DNA of 6,486 nt from Deltaproteobacteria bacterium (GTDB lineage: Bacteria; Desulfobacterota; JAENJC01), in contig JAENJC010000074.1 of assembly GCA_016844545.1 (NCBI GenBank), positions 1-6,486 of the forward strand, written 5' to 3'. The position numbers and the translations under genes were made by a program. Below are positions 1 through 4,616 of this stretch, in pieces. How positions within the stretch are numbered: position 1 is the first letter of the stretch; every line of letters starts with the position of its first letter. The notes under the pieces were generated by a model. That model saw nothing but the letters and a program-made list of their open reading frames with translations, did no database searches and was not told the DNA's origin.

Positions 1-53
1 ACGGAAGTAAATCTGCCCCTGACAGGGATAAAAAACTACTTGAACTACTTAAA

Positions 54-599
54 TTAGAATGTAAGACCGGCACCCAAGGAGACGAAGGCTCCGCCAAAAT
101 CTGTGACCCCGCCGCCAATTGTCGGAGCTGCCGATGTCGTTAACAACCTGTAAGCAACCTCAACGTTCAGGTAAGAGGTAATCTTCCCCTTAGACGACAG
201 AAGCTTCACTCCACCTAAGATATCGGCAAGAGAAGCCTGTTGAGCGCTAGCAGGACCACTGAAGCTTGCTGTTCCAAGGTCTATGCCGACATAGACTGGT
301 TCTGATATAGCCTTTGTGATCCTGATGGCGTTGACATTATATCTGCCTGCTACGTCAGCGCCACCTGCAGCTGGTTTTTCAATGTAGTTTATCTGCTCGG
401 TCAAGATACCAACTGTTGTTCCAGCATCAAGATCAAAGGTTAGAAGAACGCTGGATCCTGATGCACCAGACTTCACGTCGCTCTTATTGGCCAAGCCCTG
501 ATAAGGAACCCTGAACTGAATCCCAACCTCTGCAAAAGAAACCGCAGCAAAAGAAACGAACAAAGCAACCAAAGAAACCACTATCAAATTTTTACGCAT
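54..599 (-). CDS. Small exported protein, probable outer-membrane beta-barrel
   Basis: A 181-residue protein with a clear Sec signal peptide: Arg2-Lys3, a hydrophobic stretch over about residues 5-20, then a Ser-Phe-Ala site that predicts cleavage after Ala23. The mature part of about 158 residues is rich in Gly, Ser, Ala, Val and Thr, has no further membrane helix, and shows alternating polar/hydrophobic strands. It ends in Gly-Leu-Thr-Phe; a C-terminal aromatic residue is the usual recognition signal for the BAM machinery of outer-membrane barrels. I therefore infer a small outer-membrane barrel, but I do not recognise the family or its cargo. The ATG start is well supported by AGGAGGT (complement of 604-610) five bases upstream. 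The gene appears monocistronic, with its own promoter at 776-803 and a long leader. An unrelated periplasmic beta-rich protein is the main alternative. Confidence 0.75.
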   Translation of the reverse strand: MRKNLIVVSLVALFVSFAAVSFAEVGIQFRVPYQGLANKSDVKSGASGSSVLLTFDLDAGTTVGILTEQINYIEKPAAGGADVAGRYNVNAIRITKAISEPVYVGIDLGTASFSGPASAQQASLADILGGVKLLSSKGKITSYLNVEVAYRLLTTSAAPTIGGGVTDFGGAFVSLGAGLTF

Positions 600-688
600 T
601 GTTACCTCCTGAAATAAAATTTTTATTTAGACTAACTTTACAGACTCTACCCATGCATAATGCGTGTAACAAGTGCAATAAACCAGAT

Positions 689-699
689 TCACCTCCTTT
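689..699 (-). promoter_or_regulatory. Strong Shine-Dalgarno inside the leader, without an obvious ORF
   Basis: The minus strand reads AAAGGAGGTGA here, an eleven-base complement to the 3' end of 16S rRNA, about 90 bases upstream of the real start at 599. No ATG, GTG or TTG follows at normal spacing. A CTG at 684-686 would give a 19-codon peptide (stop at about 627), and a TTG at 676-678 is 13 bases away and would run into the start of the downstream gene. It may be a ribosome standby site or serve a leader peptide with an unusual start codon. Confidence 0.4.
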
Positions 700-709
700 C
701 TACGGAACA

Positions 710-725
710 GTATTTACTTAAATAC
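710..725 (-). repeat. 16-nt palindrome in the leader of the exported-protein gene
   Basis: Positions 710-716 (GTATTTA) and 719-725 (TAAATAC) form a perfect inverted repeat around two bases. It lies about 45-60 bases downstream of the predicted transcription start and just upstream of the strong internal Shine-Dalgarno at 689-699. It could be an AT-rich RNA hairpin or an operator for a dimeric regulator; the sequence does not decide. Confidence 0.5.
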
Positions 726-775
726 CATAAATCCATACAACATCAGTGCAACAATCCTGCAATGTAATGAACAAG

Positions 776-803
776 ATTATACAACGGCTTACCTTCTTGT
801 CAA
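776..803 (-). promoter_or_regulatory. Near-consensus sigma-70 promoter for the exported-protein gene
   Basis: On the minus strand a perfect -35 hexamer TTGACA (complement of 798-803) is followed after 16 bases by a perfect -10 hexamer TATAAT (776-781). Transcription would start near 769, leaving a leader of about 170 nt before the ATG at 599. The -35 box begins only 11 bases past the trpE stop, so the gene has an independent and probably strong promoter directly behind the trpE operon. Confidence 0.85.
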
Positions 804-814
804 TATTTTTTTTG

Positions 815-2281
815 CTACTCCAACCCTTCAGACGCCATCTCCACAGCCCTGAACAACGCTGAGGCCTTGTTTACCGTCTCCTGATACTCAGAGTCAGGGT
901 CTGAGTCGGCAACAACCCCACCCCCTGCCTGCATATAAATATAGTTATCTTTTATAACCATTGTCCTTATTGTAATGCACATGTCCATGTTCCCCGAAAA
1001 TCCGAAGTATCCAAGACATCCTGCATAAGGGCCTCTCCTGGAGGGCTCCAGCTCTTCGATTATCTCCATTGCCCTGACCTTGGGAGCGCCACTGACAGTG
1101 CCAGCCGGAAACGTTGCCCGAAGGACATCAAAGCTGTCAACCCCTGCCCTCAACTTTCCCCTGACATTTGAAACTATGTGCATGACGTGGGAGTATCTCT
1201 CTACAGTCATAAGCTCAGTTACCTGAACGCTTCCCACCTCGGAAACCCGCCCGATATCGTTTCTGCCGAGGTCAACCAGCATTATATGCTCCGCCCTCTC
1301 CTTTGGGTCAGCAAGGAGTTCCTCTTCCAGCGCCCTGTCTTCCTCATCGCTTTTCCCGCGCCGCCTGGTCCCGGCTATTGGCCTCACATCCACATCTTCG
1401 CCCTCAACCCTGACAAGGATCTCAGGGGAAGTCCCTATAATGGTCAGTTCATCGAGCTTCAGGTAATACATGTAGGGAGAAGGGTTTATGAGTTTCAACG
1501 CCCTGTAGATATTGAACGGAGCGGCGGTAAGTTCAGCCCGGAATCTCTGGGATGGCACCACCTGTATAATGTCCCCTGCCTTTATGTATTCCTTGGCCTT
1601 CCTAACCATCTCAAGATAGGCCTCTTTTGTCATCTCAGCTGTTATTTTAGCCCTGCCCTTTCCCTCACTATCCATTGAAGGTAGTGTGGCCTTGAGCCTA
1701 TCTATGATGGCTTCTATCCTCGCTACCGCCTCTTTGTAAGCCGATTCTGCGTCTCCGTCGATATGTGCATTGGAAACCACCTTTATCCTGTGCTTCAGGT
1801 TGTCAAAGATAAGGAGGGTATCTGTTATCATAAATACGGCGTCATCTATCTTCAATGTGTCTGTAGCCCGGTTGCCTATATCCTCAAAGAACCTTACCAT
1901 GTCGTAACTCAGGAAACCCACAGCTCCGCCGAAAAATATCGGAAGCTCAGGAAGCTTGACAGGCCTGTACTTGCTCATAAGCTCTTTAAGCACTGAGAGT
2001 GGGTCGTCGGACTCAAAAGACTCATTCACGGAACCCCTGGTCACAATTACCCTGTTCCCTTTGCACTTAAATACTGTAGATGGATTTGAGCCGAGGAATG
2101 AGTACCTGCCCCATTTCTCACCCCCCTCTACGCTCTCAAGGAGGAAGGAGTGTTTACCGGTGTCTATCTTGAGAAAGGCCGTCACAGGGGTCTCCATGTC
2201 GGCCATTATCTCCCTGTAGACAGGGATCAGGTTCCCATCTTTCGCCTTTTCTCTGAACTGTTCTAAACTTGGAAAATACAT
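815..2281 (-). CDS. trpE: Anthranilate synthase component I
   Basis: The large subunit, which converts chorismate and ammonia (delivered by the TrpG glutaminase) to anthranilate, the first committed step of tryptophan synthesis in the cytoplasm. With the start chosen here it has 488 residues, normal for TrpE. The N-terminal regulatory half carries LLES at about residues 47-50, the motif linked to feedback binding of tryptophan. The chorismate-binding half shows PIAGTRRRG (about 301-309), DLGRND (337-342), FPAGTVSGAPK (391-401) and GGGVVADSDPDSEY (453-466). The frame opens further upstream to a TTG at 2314, but the ATG at 2281 fits family N-termini (MYFPSLEQF) and has AAGG five bases upstream; the TTG start would overlap the gene before it. 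It is the last gene of the block, 25 bases after the M17-domain gene. No trpG lies next to it. Confidence 0.97.
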   Translation of the reverse strand: MYFPSLEQFREKAKDGNLIPVYREIMADMETPVTAFLKIDTGKHSFLLESVEGGEKWGRYSFLGSNPSTVFKCKGNRVIVTRGSVNESFESDDPLSVLKELMSKYRPVKLPELPIFFGGAVGFLSYDMVRFFEDIGNRATDTLKIDDAVFMITDTLLIFDNLKHRIKVVSNAHIDGDAESAYKEAVARIEAIIDRLKATLPSMDSEGKGRAKITAEMTKEAYLEMVRKAKEYIKAGDIIQVVPSQRFRAELTAAPFNIYRALKLINPSPYMYYLKLDELTIIGTSPEILVRVEGEDVDVRPIAGTRRRGKSDEEDRALEEELLADPKERAEHIMLVDLGRNDIGRVSEVGSVQVTELMTVERYSHVMHIVSNVRGKLRAGVDSFDVLRATFPAGTVSGAPKVRAMEIIEELEPSRRGPYAGCLGYFGFSGNMDMCITIRTMVIKDNYIYMQAGGGVVADSDPDSEYQETVNKASALFRAVEMASEGLE

Positions 2282-2285
2282 TTTT

Positions 2286-2291
2286 ACCTTC
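2286..2291 (-). promoter_or_regulatory. Ribosome binding site deciding the trpE start
   Basis: The minus strand reads GAAGGT here, four bases before the ATG at 2279-2281. It favours that ATG over the in-frame TTG at 2312-2314, which would add eleven residues absent from typical TrpE N-termini. Confidence 0.65.
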
Positions 2292-2306
2292 AACTCTAAA
2301 CTATCG

Positions 2307-2750
2307 TTATCCAATAATAATCACTTCTGTGTCATCAGGCATCCCTGCCTTTTCAAGCTCTTTTTTTACAGAATCTACCGCTTTTTCAGTTGAAAAAAGG
2401 GATGAGCCTGGAATGGTAATGGCAAGCCTGCTGAACTTCAGCTTTGCAACTGTCCCAACAAATATTGACAGAAGGACTTGAAACCTCTTGCCATCAAAGA
2501 ACTTACTGTCTCCAAGGCCGAAAAGCAGCAACCTCGGAGACAACAGGCGTCCATCCGTTGAGATAAGGAGAGATTCTCCCTCTCTCCCGCATAAAGTCTC
2601 ATTCATGACCAATCTTGATAGCGCGCCGTTCATCCTCCAGTCTGCCTGGCCTGCGACTCCTCTCAGGGGTCTTTCATCTTCAAAAAATGTCAGGGCTACG
2701 ACATCAGCTTCAATTTTATTGACTGGGACTGAACTGTTTTGGACTATCAT
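2307..2750 (-). CDS. Stand-alone peptidase M17 N-terminal-like domain protein
   Basis: A 147-residue cytoplasmic protein with no signal peptide. Its sequence resembles the N-terminal macro-like domain of cytosolic leucyl aminopeptidases (M17): an early Ala-Asp-Val-Val-Ala-Leu strand, PLRGVAGQADWRMNG (about residues 28-42), ALSRLV, and RLLLFGLGD (about 73-81), which matches the glycine-containing strand-loop of that domain. The reading frame stops about where the catalytic, metal-binding C-terminal half of M17 enzymes would begin, and no catalytic domain follows in any frame, since nearby trpE occupies that DNA. It is therefore not expected to be a peptidase. It may bind a ligand or a partner; the role is unknown. 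The ATG at 2750 has AAGGT (complement of 2759-2763) eight bases upstream; a TTG at 2753 is an equally spaced alternative adding one residue. It lies 49 bases after nusB and 25 before trpE, so it is probably co-transcribed. Confidence 0.75.
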   Translation of the reverse strand: MIVQNSSVPVNKIEADVVALTFFEDERPLRGVAGQADWRMNGALSRLVMNETLCGREGESLLISTDGRLLSPRLLLFGLGDSKFFDGKRFQVLLSIFVGTVAKLKFSRLAITIPGSSLFSTEKAVDSVKKELEKAGMPDDTEVIIIG

Positions 2751-2799
2751 CAAATATTACCTTAAGACTTGCCACTATGGCATTGTGGTATATTACTTA

Positions 2800-3234
2800 T
2801 CATCTTTGAGTCTTTTGCGGCAAAGATGGTATTTTCTCTGCTATCTTGTCCAGAATGCCGTTTATAAATGCCCCGGAGTCCTCCGAGCCAAATTTCTTCC
2901 CCACATCTATAGCCTCATTTATGGTGACCGTAGTCGGGATATCATCTCTGTACAGCATCTCATAAACTGCCATTCTTAGAACATTCCTGTCCACCACAGG
3001 CATCCTGCTCAACCTCCAGTTGGAGGAAGTCTCTTCTACAAACCTGTCAATCTCCTCATGATGTTCAAAGGCGCCCTTTACAAGCTCCTCGCAAAAATCC
3101 CTAGTGTCCTCAGAAGGCAACTCTTCCTGGGTCTTCCAGAAGGCCTTGATCGCCTCATCCACTCCGGTTTTGACCAAGTCAAGCTGGAACAGGATCTGGA
3201 GGGCAAGCTCACGCCCCTTTCTCCGACTACTCAT
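2800..3234 (-). CDS. nusB: Transcription antitermination factor NusB
   Basis: A 144-residue all-helical RNA-binding protein that, with NusE (S10), binds boxA RNA and supports antitermination of rRNA transcription. The arginine-rich N-terminus SRRKGRELALQILFQLDL is the family signature, followed by VVDRNVLRMAVYEML, INEAIDVGKKFG (about 105-116) and the closing DSGAFINGILDKIA. The length is normal. I chose the ATG at 3234, which gives the usual MSSRRKG start; an in-frame GTG at 3243 would add three residues. Neither has a good Shine-Dalgarno (only GGTAAAG directly upstream), so translation may be modest. It follows asd after a gap of about 98 bases holding an inverted repeat, and precedes the M17-domain gene. 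Pairing with asd rather than ribH is less usual. Confidence 0.95.
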   Translation of the reverse strand: MSSRRKGRELALQILFQLDLVKTGVDEAIKAFWKTQEELPSEDTRDFCEELVKGAFEHHEEIDRFVEETSSNWRLSRMPVVDRNVLRMAVYEMLYRDDIPTTVTINEAIDVGKKFGSEDSGAFINGILDKIAEKIPSLPQKTQR

Positions 3235-3267
3235 CTTTACCACTAATAATAGAGGCTGAGAGATTAT

Positions 3268-3318
3268 GAAGGTTAGAGGTTGAGATTTCTTGTCTCAACT
3301 TCTCATCTTCTAAACTTC
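3268..3318. repeat. Imperfect inverted repeat between asd and nusB
   Basis: An inner perfect stem pairs 3279-3285 (GTTGAGA) with 3293-3299 (TCTCAAC) across a 7-base loop. An outer stem pairs 3268-3277 (GAAGGTTAGA) with 3309-3318 (TCTAAACTTC), with one mismatch, leaving an asymmetric bulge on the right. Parts of the element repeat short TTAGA, TTGAGA and TGAGA units. There is no long T-tract after it in the minus direction, so it is not a standard intrinsic terminator. It may be a dispersed intergenic repeat or an RNA structure affecting asd-nusB read-through. Confidence 0.6.
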
Positions 3319-3332
3319 CTATCTTCTTTCGC

Positions 3333-4415
3333 TTATAGGTATTTTTCAATCAATATCTCCGCAATCTGAACCGCATTCAATGCGGCCCCTTTTCTGATGT
3401 TGTCCGATACAATCCACATGTTTATGCCGTTCTTTATCGACTCGTCCTCCCTTATCCTGCCGACAAATGTCTCATCGCAACCCGCTGCATCAATGGGCAT
3501 AGGATAAACCTTCTTTGCCGGGTTATCCAGAACCTTCACCCCAGGGGCCTTTTTGAGAAGTTTTTTCACCTCATCTGCGGTGATCTTTTTGGCAGTCTCG
3601 ATATTTACAGACTCGGAATGAGAGTAGAACACAGGGACCCTGACAGTGGTGGCAGTGACCTTTATTGAGTCATCCTCCATGATCTTCTTTGTCTCGTTCA
3701 CCATCTTCATCTCTTCCTTGGTATAGCCATTATCAAGAAAGGAGTCTATCTGGGGGATAAGGTTAAATGCTATCCGATGCGCGAAGACGGACGGCTCTGC
3801 ATCCTTCCCGCTGAGAAAATCCATAGTCTGATAAGCAAGCTCCTCCATCGCCTCTTTTCCTGCGCCTGATGTGGCCTGGTATGTTGAAACAACCACCCTC
3901 TTTATCTTCGCTACGTCATGGATAGGCTTTAGCGCCACTACCATCTGGATTGTGGAGCAGTTCGGGTTGGCGATTATCCCCTTCTTCTTATATCCGGCTA
4001 TTGCATGAGCGTTCACCTCAGGGACGACAAGTGGGACATCCTTATCCATCCTGAACTGGCTTGTATTGTCTATAACAACGCAACCGGCCTTTGCAGCTAT
4101 AGGCGCATAAATCGCAGAGACCGAGGCCCCAGGCGAAAACAGGGCGATATCAATCCCCTTAAAGGAGTCCTTCTTCAACTCCTCAACTTTTACCTTCTTG
4201 CCATTGAACTCCAGCTTGGTGCCGGCAGATCTTTCTGAGGCCAGGAGCTTCAGCTCATTTACTGGAAAACACCTCTCCTCAAGTATTTGGATCATCTCGG
4301 TGCCAACCGCTCCGGTGGCCCCTACCACTGCCACATTAAAAAGCCTCTTTCCTTTTGACGCGGTCTTTTTCCCGGAAACAGCCTTTGTTTCTGCCTTCTT
4401 TTTCGTCACTGCCAT
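3333..4415 (-). CDS. asd: Aspartate-semialdehyde dehydrogenase with a lysine-rich N-terminal tail
   Basis: Catalyses NADPH-dependent reduction of aspartyl-4-phosphate to aspartate-semialdehyde, the branch point to lysine/diaminopimelate, threonine, methionine and isoleucine. It has 360 residues. The Rossmann nucleotide-binding loop GATGAVG lies at 32-38, the catalytic cysteine is Cys153 in NPNCST, QATSGAGK is at 180-187, and the catalytic histidine is His266 in RVPVFYSHSES. A C-terminal GAALNAVQIAEIL completes the family pattern. The first 24 or so residues are an Ala/Lys/Thr-rich tail (seven or more lysines) that most Asd proteins lack; they normally begin a few residues before the Rossmann strand. 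The start is nevertheless well supported by AAGGAGG (complement of 4420-4426) four bases before the ATG. A GTG within the first strand is the only nearby alternative and would clip the fold. It is the first gene of the minus-strand block. Confidence 0.96.
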   Translation of the reverse strand: MAVTKKKAETKAVSGKKTASKGKRLFNVAVVGATGAVGTEMIQILEERCFPVNELKLLASERSAGTKLEFNGKKVKVEELKKDSFKGIDIALFSPGASVSAIYAPIAAKAGCVVIDNTSQFRMDKDVPLVVPEVNAHAIAGYKKKGIIANPNCSTIQMVVALKPIHDVAKIKRVVVSTYQATSGAGKEAMEELAYQTMDFLSGKDAEPSVFAHRIAFNLIPQIDSFLDNGYTKEEMKMVNETKKIMEDDSIKVTATTVRVPVFYSHSESVNIETAKKITADEVKKLLKKAPGVKVLDNPAKKVYPMPIDAAGCDETFVGRIREDESIKNGINMWIVSDNIRKGAALNAVQIAEILIEKYL

Positions 4416-4456
4416 ATCGCCTCCTTAATCTCTCTTTAAACGTCGCAACGATGGGG

Positions 4457-4485
4457 ATATTAGCAGGTTGAAGCGCAGATGACAA
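4457..4485 (-). promoter_or_regulatory. Candidate sigma-70 promoter for asd and the genes after it
   Basis: On the minus strand TTGTCA (complement of 4480-4485, five of six to consensus) is followed after exactly 17 bases by TAATAT (4457-4462, four of six). Transcription would start near 4450, giving a leader of about 35 nt before the asd ATG. The spacing and location are good; the -10 match is moderate. Confidence 0.5.
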
Positions 4486-4500
4486 GTGATTTGTACCAGC

Positions 4501-4530
4501 TTGACCTTTACATCTTTCTGAAAGGATAAT
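4501..4530 (+). promoter_or_regulatory. Candidate promoter for the restriction-modification gene
   Basis: TTGACC (4501-4506, five of six to consensus) precedes GATAAT (4525-4530, five of six) by 18 bases. A start near 4537 would give a leader of about 80 nt. It lies back to back with the asd promoter, with -35 regions about 15 bases apart, so the two could influence each other. No clear C-protein operator was seen. Confidence 0.5.
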
Positions 4531-4616
4531 ATACTCGCAGCAGGCGGAATGGCTGTTGCAGAAATGATGAAGGGATGTGGTTGTGTCAGGCGCAGCGGAC
4601 CCAAACAAGGAAACTC

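Noticed and set aside
17..27. CCCTGACAGGG hairpin beyond the exported-protein gene as a terminator
   Set aside because: The stem is only four to five base pairs and, in the minus direction, is not followed by a T-run.
689..701. Plus-strand TCACCTCCTTTCT as a fragment of a 16S rRNA 3' end
   Set aside because: The match stops at about 13 bases with no 16S sequence before it; a Shine-Dalgarno on the minus-strand leader explains it better.
1178..1678. Long plus-strand open frame opposite trpE
   Set aside because: It lies wholly within the well-supported trpE on the other strand, has no recognisable domain and reads as an antisense shadow.
2312..2314. TTG as trpE start, overlapping the M17-domain gene by eight bases
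   Set aside because: The ATG at 2281 has a better ribosome site and matches usual TrpE N-termini.
2764..2814. AAGACT...AGTCTT stem with inner GCCA/TGGC across the nusB stop as a terminator
   Set aside because: The stems are short, widely spaced and lack a T-run; continued operon transcription is more likely.
4482..4494. ACAA/TTGT inverted repeat at the asd -35 as an operator
   Set aside because: Four-base arms are expected by chance and nothing else supports a regulator site.
4336..4608. Minus-strand 90-codon open frame over the asd start and promoter region
   Set aside because: It overlaps the asd 5' end in another frame, its last part is a shifted reading of the Asd tail, and composition (Cys/His/Ser-rich) is not protein-like.
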